In this document: one piece after another, positions 9,361 to 17,431 of the stretch | Position numbering within the stretch: position 1 is the stretch's first letter | Layout of the letters: each line of letters begins with the position of its first letter | Assembly: GCF_014698145.1 (NCBI RefSeq) | Contig: NZ_JACJSM010000011.1 | Location: 1 to 64,000 of the forward strand | Source: Oscillatoria sp. FACHB-1406 | GTDB taxonomy: Bacteria; Cyanobacteriota; Cyanobacteriia; Cyanobacteriales; Spirulinaceae | Reading direction: 5' to 3' | DNA length: 64,000 nucleotides | Notes under the pieces: model-generated | Told to the model about the DNA's origin: nothing | Database searches by the model: none | The model's input: only the letters and a program-made list of their open reading frames with translations | Translations under genes and position numbers: made by a program

Positions 9361-9720
9361 ATGCCTTCTTGTCCCCAGTGCGATAACCCCGTTACCACCG
9401 ACGCGCTGCGTTGTCCTCACTGCAACGAGACGCTGAAAGCCTTCGGACATCCGGGAATTCCTTTACATCGCGCGACAAAGCAAGCTTCTTTGTGCGAGAG
9501 TTGTCTGTACGATCGAGATGATTCTTGTACGTTTCCCCAGCGTCCCGATGCGAAAACTTGTACGCTGTATCGAGATGTCTCGCAATTACAACCGGAAACC
9601 GAACGGGTAACATACCGCGTTGGAGGAATGGCCGGGTTGAAGGCGTGGTGCGACCTCAATCGGGGTTGGTTAATGGCGGGGGGACTATTGGGCGCGAGTC
9701 TTTGGCTGGCTTTACGCTAA
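9361..9720 (+). CDS. Small zinc-ribbon protein with C-terminal membrane anchor
   Basis: A 119-residue protein. Residues 1-25 contain two CPxC pairs (SCPQCDN, RCPHCNE), a treble-clef zinc ribbon. A second cysteine group follows (CESCLYDRDDSCTFPQRPDAKTC split over about residues 44-66). The last 20 residues (WLMAGGLLGASLWLAL) form one transmembrane segment, giving a tail-anchored topology with the zinc sites in the cytoplasm. I start at the ATG at 9361 rather than the TTG at 9355. The function is unknown; no partner gene is adjacent on the same strand. Confidence 0.8.
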   Translation: MPSCPQCDNPVTTDALRCPHCNETLKAFGHPGIPLHRATKQASLCESCLYDRDDSCTFPQRPDAKTCTLYRDVSQLQPETERVTYRVGGMAGLKAWCDLNRGWLMAGGLLGASLWLALR

Positions 9721-9752
9721 TCCACCTATCGAGCCACATTGCATACAAAAAG

Positions 9753-10544
9753 TCAATAGTTAAAAATTACTTGTAACACGCGCTCCAAATTGTCTAAGTC
9801 TCCGACAATGCGCCGCACGGGTTCGGGCAGAACTCGCACAAGGGTAGGAGTTGCGGAAACTTGATTCGACTCTGCTTCTTCGGGATGCTTGTAAATATCG
9901 ATCACTTTCAAGGTATAGGGATAAGGCAGTCCGGTTTCTAAAAGCTGATGGATTCGTTGCAGAGTTTTCTCGGTTGAGGCACTGCTACCGGAAACAAACA
10001 ACCGCAGCACGTAGCCGGGAGTCTCGGAATGCGCCTCATTTGCACTCACCCGACTTCGCACCGCTCCCTTCAAGCTCGAGTCGTTTTGATAATTGACGAT
10101 TAATTCGCGTTCCTCCCACAGTTGCGGAAACTCGGAGCGATAGGATTCGAGGAGGGTTGGGTCGCAGGAAGCGTCTTGCCAGGGCGCAATCTGCCAGACT
10201 AAATTTCCCGTTCCGAAGACAGCATTGAGCAGGGTTTGATGATGCTGGACGGGCGGATGGACTTCAGCAAAGATTTCAATCTCTTTCGTTTTCGGATTGA
10301 GCCAGCGGTCTAGGGTAGCGGTGTAGCCTGGAACGAGAAAGTGCGGCGGTTCGGGCAGCCCAAAAATTTCCTGGAGAGCGCTACAGAGTTGAAAATGCCA
10401 TCGACCCTGTTTTTCAGGATCGAGGCAATAGACGAGATCGCCGCCGGGGGTAAACAGGGCGATTCCTTTGAATAATTCGGGGGTGCGATCCGGTACGGAG
10501 CCGCGTAACGGTGCGCGACTCGGATCGAGGGAAGATGAATACAT
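9753..10544 (-). CDS. KaiB-domain protein
   Basis: A 263-residue protein with a KaiB-like thioredoxin-fold domain at residues 178-263 (YVLRLFVSGSS, then TLKVIDI and SATPTLVRVLPEPVRRIVGD). This matches the KaiB/SasA sensory domain that meets the KaiC clock ring. The N-terminal 175 residues (about 25-140: a well-patterned alpha/beta segment with YCLDPEKQGRWHF) are a domain I do not recognise. The start at 10544 (MYSSSLDPSR) is chosen because an upstream extension would overlap the 3' end of the PilT gene. It lies 101 bases downstream of PilT on the same strand, so co-transcription is possible. It is not KaiB itself, which is about 100 residues. Confidence 0.85.
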   Translation of the reverse strand: MYSSSLDPSRAPLRGSVPDRTPELFKGIALFTPGGDLVYCLDPEKQGRWHFQLCSALQEIFGLPEPPHFLVPGYTATLDRWLNPKTKEIEIFAEVHPPVQHHQTLLNAVFGTGNLVWQIAPWQDASCDPTLLESYRSEFPQLWEERELIVNYQNDSSLKGAVRSRVSANEAHSETPGYVLRLFVSGSSASTEKTLQRIHQLLETGLPYPYTLKVIDIYKHPEEAESNQVSATPTLVRVLPEPVRRIVGDLDNLERVLQVIFNY

Positions 10545-10645
10545 ATTGCGATCGCAAGGGCATGGTTCCTTAAGGTTAGCGCGTCTATTCTTCAGTGGCG
10601 CACGCCGCACCTGACTCGGCAACTCATACCCTTGCTCCGACCGTC

Positions 10646-11950
10646 TTAGATACGACCGCGCAGCATCATAGACATTTCGTTGGTTGTCGGCGAACATTCC
10701 AAGGCTGTTTCCTCAGTAATGCGCCCTTCTTGATAGAGATTGAACAGCGATTGGTTCATCGTAATCATACCGTCGAATTCCCCATCTCTCATCAACTCGT
10801 GCATCTCTTCGTAATTGCCTTTACGAATATACTCTTTCATCGTTTCCGTATTCACCAAGATGTCGTGGTAAGCGGCGCGCTTACCGTCGGTGGTACGACA
10901 CAACCCTTGGGCGATCACCGCAACCAACGATTCGGCAATGGCAACCCGCATGGCATCCTGTTCTTCAGCGGTGTACAACGTCAGAATCCGCTCGATGGTT
11001 TTGATGGCGCTGTTGGTGTGCAGCGTTCCCATAACCAAGTGACCCGTTTGCGCTGCTTTGAGGGCGGTGTTCACTGTGCCTTTATCCCGCATTTCCCCCA
11101 CCAGAATGATGTCGGGGTCTTCCCGCAAGGAGGCCTTAAGCGCGTTATCGAATAACAGCGTGTGTTGTCCGACTTCCCGCTGTTTAATTAACGATTTCCG
11201 GCTTTTATGCACGAATTCAACCGGATCTTCGATGGTGATAATGTTTTTGGCGTGTTCTTTATTGATGTAATCGATCATCGCGGCCAAGGTCGTCGATTTC
11301 CCGGAACCCGTCGGCCCTGTTACCAACACCATGCCTTTGTGCGCGTCGGAGATATCCCGGAAAATTGGCGGCAAACGCAATTGGTCGATGGTGAGAATTT
11401 TTAAGGGAATCAACCGCATGACGATCGCGGGGCCGGTGAGAGAATCAAATACGTTAATCCGCACCCGCGCGAATTCATACTGCGTCGCGCCGTCGTATTC
11501 TTTGGTATCTTTGAAGCGCTGAATTTCTTGGTCGGTGAGAACTTCGTGCAACCAACTGTAGAAGGTGTTTTCGTCGGTTTCGGGGTACTCGGTCACTGAG
11601 ATTTCGCCGCGATCGCGCATTCGCGGCACTTCACCCACCCCGAGGTGAATATCTGAAAAGCCTTTCTCGTGGGCTTCGTGGACAAGCTCGTTTAAAGTCG
11701 GATTTCCCGGCGAACGCTGCGGTTTGTTCGATTGCGCTGGCGCGGCTGCCGGTTGCGCGACCTGCCCTCGTGCGGGCGGCGCGCTCGGACGCGGCATCAT
11801 TGGCGGTCTTGCGGGCATGGCCTGCGTCATCTGTCGCGTTACGTCGGATGCACCTCTGGCCCCAGCGATTCCTCCTGGTGGAGGAGCAGGCGGGCGGCCC
11901 ATTGCTGGCGGAGGGGGGACGGCTGGACGCTGGGGTTGTCGTTCTGTCAT
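10646..11950 (-). CDS. pilT: Type IV pilus retraction ATPase PilT
   Basis: A 434-residue hexameric ATPase that drives pilus retraction for twitching and phototaxis. Residues 1-85 are a Pro/Ala-rich, probably disordered extension. The core begins TLNELVHEAHEKGFSDIHL. It carries Walker A GPTGSGKST near residue 218, an Asp box (IITIEDPVE), Walker B IILVGEMRD and the His box GHLVMGTLHTNSA. The extension makes it longer than the usual PilT of about 365 residues, recalling the longer PilT2-type paralogues of cyanobacteria; that assignment is tentative. There is no pilB or pilC in the window. The KaiB-domain gene follows on the same strand. Confidence 0.93.
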   Translation of the reverse strand: MTERQPQRPAVPPPPAMGRPPAPPPGGIAGARGASDVTRQMTQAMPARPPMMPRPSAPPARGQVAQPAAAPAQSNKPQRSPGNPTLNELVHEAHEKGFSDIHLGVGEVPRMRDRGEISVTEYPETDENTFYSWLHEVLTDQEIQRFKDTKEYDGATQYEFARVRINVFDSLTGPAIVMRLIPLKILTIDQLRLPPIFRDISDAHKGMVLVTGPTGSGKSTTLAAMIDYINKEHAKNIITIEDPVEFVHKSRKSLIKQREVGQHTLLFDNALKASLREDPDIILVGEMRDKGTVNTALKAAQTGHLVMGTLHTNSAIKTIERILTLYTAEEQDAMRVAIAESLVAVIAQGLCRTTDGKRAAYHDILVNTETMKEYIRKGNYEEMHELMRDGEFDGMITMNQSLFNLYQEGRITEETALECSPTTNEMSMMLRGRI

Positions 11951-12784
11951 GTTTCAACTACCGCGCTTTTTTTGAAATGGATGGATACAGACTGATTTAG
12001 GGAGGACTTACGCGAAAAAAACCCGATGGCAATGGAAAATCGTTAAGTTGGCCACAGAGCGACGAATAAACCCGGTTTTTGGTCTCGTCGTGCTATAAGT
12101 CCCGATCGAGCAAGTTGAGTTCATTCAATCATAACTAAATCCTCGATCGCGAATCCTACTTCTGCCTCCTTAACGTTCCATTTCTGAGAAATATTACCCT
12201 TATTGTTACAAAATATTAACTTCTCCATCAAGGCTATTTCAGGGGTCGCGATCGCGACTCATTTTCTCCGTACCGAGAGTTAGGAGAGGCAATACCTTGG
12301 AATGCTCGGGAAGGCTCGATCTTTGACCCGAAGCGCGATCGCGGGTAGCCCTCCGAAAAAACCCGGTTTTTGAGAACCTTATACCCATTAAAAATTAAAA
12401 AGGAAGAAACCTAGATATATTAGGGGTTTCAGCCTCAAGATGTGTCGTCCGAACTCGGAGAACTGGTATTATCGCCTGCGGTTTTCCCGGAATTGTGCCG
12501 AGCTTGTATTAACTTTAATTAAAAATCGCTCATCTAACTTGAAAAACTCCTACAATCTATAAAGATTCTCGCGTGTCTGTGAGGGAAGACATTCGCGGAA
12601 GTTAAAAATGCACAAAATGCAAAGTTTTTAAGGTTTTAAAAAGTCGATCTGTATGGAAGCGTGAGAGCATCTCGCTGACTCATCGGACTGATAGATTCAT
12701 CGAGAAATTTTTGGTGAATCGAAAGCAAGTTTTCATGAATTTTACATTATCAAAAATTCTTTAAATTGAGAGGAAAAGATCGCC
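11951..12784. other. 834-base intergenic region between pilT and a membrane protein
   Basis: No supported ORF. The stretch holds the leader of pilT on the left, several HIP1 sites, two AACCCGG(TTTTT) words, the dispersed repeat at 12381-12467, and an AT-rich leader before 12785 with GAGAGGAAAAG just upstream of the start. The pilT and 12785 genes are divergent, so both promoters lie here. Confidence 0.6.
12381..12467. repeat. Dispersed intergenic repeat, copy 1
   Basis: A sequence running from ATACCCATTAAAAATTAAAA through GAAACCTAGATATATTAGG, GGTTTCAGCCTCA and GTCGTCCGAACT recurs at 61166-61258 with only a few substitutions and a longer TTAAAAA tract. The GAAACCTA / TAGGGGTTTC words can pair as a hairpin. 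Conservation of noncoding DNA at two distant sites marks a repeat family, either a small mobile element or a structured RNA. Confidence 0.8.
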
Positions 12785-13144
12785 GTGTTAGTCCAACACA
12801 AAATCCTGGCCCCGAAATTCGCCTTACCTCCGCTCAAAAGCTTTTTATTGTGGAGCGCAACGCTAGCAGCTTTCTCGCTTGCCTTGAGCGTTCCGGTGGG
12901 ATTGCTCGTCTTAGCAATCGCGGCGTTCTCTGCCCTAACTGGGTTCTTCGGGCTGCTGAACCCAATCGCGATCGCAGCCAGTAGTTTCGTAACTTTAAAC
13001 CTTCTTTTTATTATTATCGGTGCTGCGATCGCGAGTAAAAAAGGCTTATATCCCCATCAAGTCCGATGGCTGAATTGGCTCAATCCTAAACTTCCCTTCG
13101 CTTGTCCGTTAACCTGCGAACTTGCCTCTGGCAATAAAGAGTAG
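12785..13144 (+). CDS. Small two-helix membrane protein, unknown function
   Basis: A 119-residue protein starting at GTG (12785), seven bases after GAGAGGAAAAG. Two long hydrophobic segments span about residues 20-45 (LLWSATLAAFSLALSVPVGL) and 50-85 (including IAIAASSFVTLNLLFIIIGA). A short polar tail holds WLNWLNPKLPFACPLTCEL with two cysteines. No family is recognised. It may be a thylakoid or plasma-membrane protein. It precedes the acyl-CoA-dehydrogenase-like gene on the same strand, but a 90-base gap with stop codons separates them. Confidence 0.65.
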   Translation: MLVQHKILAPKFALPPLKSFLLWSATLAAFSLALSVPVGLLVLAIAAFSALTGFFGLLNPIAIAASSFVTLNLLFIIIGAAIASKKGLYPHQVRWLNWLNPKLPFACPLTCELASGNKE

Positions 13145-13340
13145 CTCGAGCCTACCAAAAGAGAGACGCTTTTTGCTCGATCCGCCAGCATAATAGGAAT
13201 TTGGTCAGTATAGATATTATAGGGATAGCAAAATTACTACTCTACAGTTTGAACCTGCCTCTAAAACGACGAGCGCGATCGCGAATCTTGTCGCACGAGC
13301 GTCAGAGTTAGCGGAAGAATTCGCGGCAGGGGCGGCAGCA

Positions 13341-14429
13341 GTGGATTATAACGGAGCCTTTCCCGTCGTAGAATTCGATGGGATTGCTGCTGCTGGTTTG
13401 CTCGCTGCCCCTTTACGTCCTGCTCTGGGCGGCTGCGGTTTAGGAATCGACGCTCGTTTTACCCGCGAGTTATTATTAATCCTTAAAGCGATCGGACGCG
13501 GCAATCTCGCGGTCGGTCGCGTTTATGAAGGTCATGTTAATGCCTTACAATTAATTCAAACTTTCGGAACTCCCGAACAAATCGATCGCTATGCCAGAGA
13601 TGCGCGCGATCGCCACAAAATTTTTGGAGTCTGGAACGCCGAAGATAGCGAAGGTTTAAATATTGTTCCCCTCGGAGACGGACGCTATCGCCTCGCCGGT
13701 TCAAAAACCTTTTGTTCTGGGGCGGGTTACGTCGATCGTCCCTTTGCTAACGGTAAGTTGCCCGATGGTTCCTGGCAAATGTGCATCGTGCCGATGGATG
13801 AAGTGCATACTGAAAGCGATCCCTCTTGGTGGCAACCGGCGGGAATGCGTGCCACCGCTAGCTACAAAATCGATTTTACTGGAGTGGAACTCGATCGCGC
13901 CGATTTAATCGGAGAACCGGGCGATTATATGCGCCAACCCTGGCTGACAGCGGGAGTCGTTCGCTTTGCCTCAGTACAGTTAGGTGCGGCGGAAGCCTTG
14001 TTCGATCTGACGCGGGAATTTATTCGAGGGGAAAATCGTACCAGCTATCCCTTCCACCAAGAACGACTCGGACGCATGGCGATTGCTATAGAAACGGGCA
14101 ACTTATGGTTGCGCGCAGCAGCAGAATGCTTAAGCGACTACGATCCTCAGTTTGCTGGGGAACCGAACCAGGTTTGCGCTGAAGCCGACAGACTGCTGGC
14201 TTATGCAAATATGATGCGAACCACCGTCGAGCAGGTTTGTATGGATGCGATTCAACTGTGCGAGCGATCGGTTGGGACTCGCGGTTTGCTGCCCCCCAAT
14301 CCCATCGAGCGCATCGTTCGCGATTTAACCTTGTATTTGCGACAACCCGCTTACGATGCGGCTATTGCAGGGGTGGGCGCTTATGTTTTGGCGAGTGAAA
14401 CGCCCGTCGAGCGACTGTGGAAATTCTGA
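13341..14429 (+). CDS. Acyl-CoA/acyl-ACP dehydrogenase-like flavoprotein
   Basis: At least 362 residues, with the acyl-CoA dehydrogenase fold: helical N-terminal domain with LGGCGLGI, the beta-domain around FGVWNAEDSEGLNIVPL and GSKTFCSGAGYVDRP, and a C-terminal helical bundle. These proteins use FAD to desaturate acyl thioesters, though this subgroup is uncharacterised. The GTG at 13341 is the first canonical start, but family-like sequence (ANLVARASELAEEFAAGAAA) continues in frame back to about 13233, where only an ATT codon follows an AGGGATAG sequence. The true protein is therefore probably about 398 residues. Its stop overlaps the start of the PIG-L gene (TGATG), so the two are translationally coupled. 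Confidence 0.85.
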   Translation: MDYNGAFPVVEFDGIAAAGLLAAPLRPALGGCGLGIDARFTRELLLILKAIGRGNLAVGRVYEGHVNALQLIQTFGTPEQIDRYARDARDRHKIFGVWNAEDSEGLNIVPLGDGRYRLAGSKTFCSGAGYVDRPFANGKLPDGSWQMCIVPMDEVHTESDPSWWQPAGMRATASYKIDFTGVELDRADLIGEPGDYMRQPWLTAGVVRFASVQLGAAEALFDLTREFIRGENRTSYPFHQERLGRMAIAIETGNLWLRAAAECLSDYDPQFAGEPNQVCAEADRLLAYANMMRTTVEQVCMDAIQLCERSVGTRGLLPPNPIERIVRDLTLYLRQPAYDAAIAGVGAYVLASETPVERLWKF

Positions 14430-15187
14430 TGAGTGCTTATTCCTTTGTAACCGAACCGGATTTGAAGTCGTTGCAGTTGGAATCGGTAGCCGAGCCGATT
14501 TTGGTTGTTGCGCCGCATCCGGATGACGAGACGCTGGGCTGCGGCGGCGCGATCGCGCAATTGCGATCGATGGGGAAATGCGTGCGCGTGCTAGTCGTCA
14601 GCGACGGTACGATGTCGCACCCCAACTCTCGCAAGTATCCGCCCCAGAAACGGCGACAACTTCGGGAAGGGGAAACGATCGCGGCGCTGGCATTATTAGG
14701 GGTTGAAGCCGATAAGATTGCCTTCTTGCGGCTGCCGGATGGGGCAGTGCCTACCGTTGCACCGGAAACCGAAGCCACGGCGGACGCGATCGCGCGCTGT
14801 CGGGCTTATTTGAGCCAATATCCGCCCGCAACCTTATTTTTACCCTACCAGTTCGATCCGCACCCCGACCACCGCGCGACGTGGCAATTGGTGCAAGCTG
14901 CCCTGCGAGCGCTTTCTTCTACGGCGTGCTGGCTCGAATATCCAATTTGGGACTGGGATCCGCAGCAAGGACAGCCTTTTGATTTGGAGCAATATCGAGC
15001 TTGGCAGGTTGAGATTGGCGAAGGACTTGGGTTGAAAAAAGACGCGATCGCCTGCTATCGCTCGCAGCTTGGCGGTTTAATCGACGACGATCCCGATGGC
15101 TTTCAATTAACCCCAGAATTAATCGCTAGCTTTACCCAACCTCTAGAAATTTATCTCGAGCCTTACACTTCCATTCTGGATTGCTAA
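14429..15187 (+). CDS. PIG-L family (LmbE-like) N-deacetylase
   Basis: A 252-residue zinc-dependent deacetylase. The zinc-binding motif AHPDDE appears as PHPDDETLGCGG near residue 30, and the third ligand region as HPDHR (DPHPDHRATWQLV) near residue 145. Family members remove N-acetyl groups from GlcNAc-containing glycoconjugates or thiols. The ATG at 14429 shares its A with the stop of the preceding dehydrogenase gene. A methyltransferase gene follows 92 bases downstream, so the three probably form one transcription unit. The substrate is unknown. Confidence 0.9.
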   Translation: MSAYSFVTEPDLKSLQLESVAEPILVVAPHPDDETLGCGGAIAQLRSMGKCVRVLVVSDGTMSHPNSRKYPPQKRRQLREGETIAALALLGVEADKIAFLRLPDGAVPTVAPETEATADAIARCRAYLSQYPPATLFLPYQFDPHPDHRATWQLVQAALRALSSTACWLEYPIWDWDPQQGQPFDLEQYRAWQVEIGEGLGLKKDAIACYRSQLGGLIDDDPDGFQLTPELIASFTQPLEIYLEPYTSILDC

Positions 15188-15279
15188 TAAATCTACAATT
15201 ACGAATTACAAACCTTTAACTCCCTTGCTAAGTTAACCTATCGCTCCCCAATTACGAATTACGAATTACGAATTAATTT
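15188..15279. repeat. Heptameric AATTACG short tandem repeats
   Basis: The gap between the deacetylase and methyltransferase genes contains four consecutive AATTACG-type units just before the methyltransferase start, and further ATTACGAATTACAA words near its left end. This is the short-tandem-repeat class common in cyanobacteria. Confidence 0.75.
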
Positions 15280-15867
15280 ATGACCATTGAACGCTCCTTA
15301 TCTGCCGATTATTTTGACAACCTGTATAGTGCCGATCCCGATCCTTGGAAGTTTGAAACCAGCGCTTACGAAGCTCAGAAATATGAGGCGACTATCGCGG
15401 CACTAAACCGCGATCGCTACCCATCTGCCCTTGAAATTGGCTGTTCCATCGGCGTTTTAACTGAAAAGCTGGCTGCACGGTGCGATAAGCTCCTCTCGCT
15501 CGATGTCTCCAGTCTAGCCCTAGAAAAAGCGATCGATCGCTGCCAAAATTCACCGCACGTCCGCTTCCAAGTTCTCAACGTTCCTAAGCAATTCCCAGAT
15601 GAAACTTTTGACCTAATTGTTGTCTCGGAGGTTGGTTATTATTGGTGTTGGGAAGATTTAAAATTAGCGCAGGAAAAGATTTATTCTTCTTTGACTCCGA
15701 AGGGACAACTTTTACTCGTTCACTGGATTCATGACGCACCCGATTATCCTTTACGGGGCAACCATGTCCACGATTCATTTCAGGAGTTTGCCGCCGGTCG
15801 GTTGCACCAATGTACGAGCCAAAGAACCGATAATTACCGCTTGGATTTATACGAAAAGATAGAGTAA
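15280..15867 (+). CDS. NodS-like SAM-dependent methyltransferase
   Basis: A 195-residue class I methyltransferase. Motif I is LEIGCSIGVLTEKLA near residue 50, motif II VDVS-like (LLSLDVSSLAL), and motif IV TFDLIVVSEVGYYW near 108. The opening YFDNLYSADPDPWKFETSAYEAQKY is split typical NodS-type sequence; NodS N-methylates the deacetylated sugar of rhizobial Nod factors. Presence directly behind a PIG-L deacetylase fits methylation of a freed amine or a nearby hydroxyl. The substrate is inferred, not shown. It ends before a palindrome at 15909-15936. Confidence 0.88.
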   Translation: MTIERSLSADYFDNLYSADPDPWKFETSAYEAQKYEATIAALNRDRYPSALEIGCSIGVLTEKLAARCDKLLSLDVSSLALEKAIDRCQNSPHVRFQVLNVPKQFPDETFDLIVVSEVGYYWCWEDLKLAQEKIYSSLTPKGQLLLVHWIHDAPDYPLRGNHVHDSFQEFAAGRLHQCTSQRTDNYRLDLYEKIE

Positions 15868-15908
15868 TCTATTTTTGGATTCTGTTGATAAATTTTATCT
15901 CAAGAATT

Positions 15909-15936
15909 GTAGGGACGTTGTATACAACGTCCCTAC
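15909..15936. repeat. 28-bp perfect palindrome between convergent genes
   Basis: GTAGGGACGTTG and CAACGTCCCTAC flank TATA, giving a perfect 14-bp-arm inverted repeat. A near-identical copy with TACG in the centre lies at 42216-42243. Both lie just past gene ends. It may act as a bidirectional terminator; the strict conservation also fits a small repeat family. Confidence 0.8.
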
Positions 15937-15962
15937 GAGTTAGGGTCTGTAGTAGACAGTCT

Positions 15963-17198
15963 TCAATTGGGCAGTAAAAATCTCCCTATCTGCCCGTTTG
16001 CCCCATTGAGCCTGAAGTCGTTCAGCCGAAGCCGAAGATCGGCGATCGCGACTTCAATATTAACCGCCGTCCATTGCTGCTGCCACAGACCGCGAGCGTG
16101 CTGTGCTTGTTTGAGGTAATGGTAAAATGCCTGAAAAGAGCCAGATCGCGCGATCGCTCCCTTAATTTGTTCTGGCATAATTGCGAAACGCTCGGCCAAT
16201 TGAACCACCGTGCGATCGCAACAAGGTTCGCCCTTAGCCACGCGCTCCCACAACAAGCGCAACTCGCGTTTGGCGTGCAATCTGGCCTCAATGGCTTCGA
16301 CTGGCTCCACTAAAAACGCCTGTCCTCGCTCTCCCATGTTCTGCCAAACGCTTAATTGATTGGCTAAACCGAGATTCGTGCGTCCGGTTTGTCGCGCCGA
16401 AGTCGTAACGCGCATTAAAGGGCTATGGCGCAAGCGCGCCCCCGCTTTCACCAGCGCCTCGCGAAAGGCCACATCTTCAGGCGTTCGTACTAATGGCATC
16501 CCGCCCGCTCGCGCATACATCGCACAAGTGACAGCAAAATTAGCCCCAAAAAATTGATAGTGACGCGGCGCGCAGTCGAAAGGATCGGGATCGATACAAT
16601 CTTCAAGCTGCGTCATCAAGGAATGATAGCCCACCGCTCGCAAGTAGGAAGCGCGGGCGTGAGAGTCGAGCGCCGCACGTCCCGCCGCATCGACGACAAT
16701 GCGCCCGCCAATCGCATCGGCTCCGTGGGAGATTTCGCGCATAATTGCAGCAATCCACCGAGAATCGACTTGCGTATCGCCATCGGTAGAAGCAATAACG
16801 CCGCGCGGGTGAAATCGCAAGCGTCGATAGGCTTCGTCTAATAATAATTGTCGGACGCGACCGATATATGCTTCTTCAGGGGGAAGAGTTCGCTCGACAA
16901 GATGCAAGGCAAATTCCGGATGCTGGCGGGCGAAACGGCGGACGATTTCGGCGGAATCATCGGTGCAATTATTCGCAAAGACGATGACTTCATAACGCTT
17001 GTGGTTGAGCGTGCGCCCTTTAAAATCCTTTTGCTCGAACAAAGCGGCGAGGGTGGCAGGCAACGTTTCGGCTTCGTTGCGGACGGGAACAATTGCGCAC
17101 ACCTCGCAGTCTTTCAAGGGAGGAGATGCAACGAGGCGATCGCCATTCGTGAAAGTTTTTTGAGCGGTTGGAAAATTGAATAATGTTTTGACGGACAC
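15963..17198 (-). CDS. Family 2 (GT-A) glycosyltransferase
   Basis: A 411-residue inverting glycosyltransferase. The opening CAIVPVRNEAETLPATLAAL is a classic GT2 nucleotide-sugar fold start, followed by VIVFANNCTDDSAEI, and the DxD-like STDGDTQVDSRW near residue 140. Residues of about 200-270 (RHYQFFGANFAVTCAMY ... TPEDVAFREAL) hold the acceptor region and catalytic Asp. No transmembrane helix is evident, so it is soluble or peripheral. It starts at GTG (17198). It converges on the methyltransferase, so it is a separate transcription unit, but similar dehydrogenase/PIG-L/methyltransferase/glycosyltransferase sets occur together in other bacteria. Confidence 0.88.
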   Translation of the reverse strand: MSVKTLFNFPTAQKTFTNGDRLVASPPLKDCEVCAIVPVRNEAETLPATLAALFEQKDFKGRTLNHKRYEVIVFANNCTDDSAEIVRRFARQHPEFALHLVERTLPPEEAYIGRVRQLLLDEAYRRLRFHPRGVIASTDGDTQVDSRWIAAIMREISHGADAIGGRIVVDAAGRAALDSHARASYLRAVGYHSLMTQLEDCIDPDPFDCAPRHYQFFGANFAVTCAMYARAGGMPLVRTPEDVAFREALVKAGARLRHSPLMRVTTSARQTGRTNLGLANQLSVWQNMGERGQAFLVEPVEAIEARLHAKRELRLLWERVAKGEPCCDRTVVQLAERFAIMPEQIKGAIARSGSFQAFYHYLKQAQHARGLWQQQWTAVNIEVAIADLRLRLNDFRLNGANGQIGRFLLPN

Positions 17199-17431
17199 GG
17201 GAAGTGTGGAGGAGAAATAGTGAGGGATCGAGTAAAACCACCTCTAGGTTAAGAGTTAATTCGTACTAAAAAAATCGCTCCTCTGAAGGATTGCATGAAG
17301 GGAAGATCGCTTTATACTCGAGCTTCGATCGGCTTTTTCAAACAGCGTCTAAATGGGTTGGCGAATATTTGGAGCCGAGACTCCAACATTCAGATAAGAT
17401 GGATGCGGCAAAATCCAACCCTTAACTCCGC

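Noticed and set aside
9186-9398. Short minus-strand frame between CHAT and zinc-ribbon genes
   Set aside because: Overlaps the start of the zinc-ribbon gene and lacks coding features.
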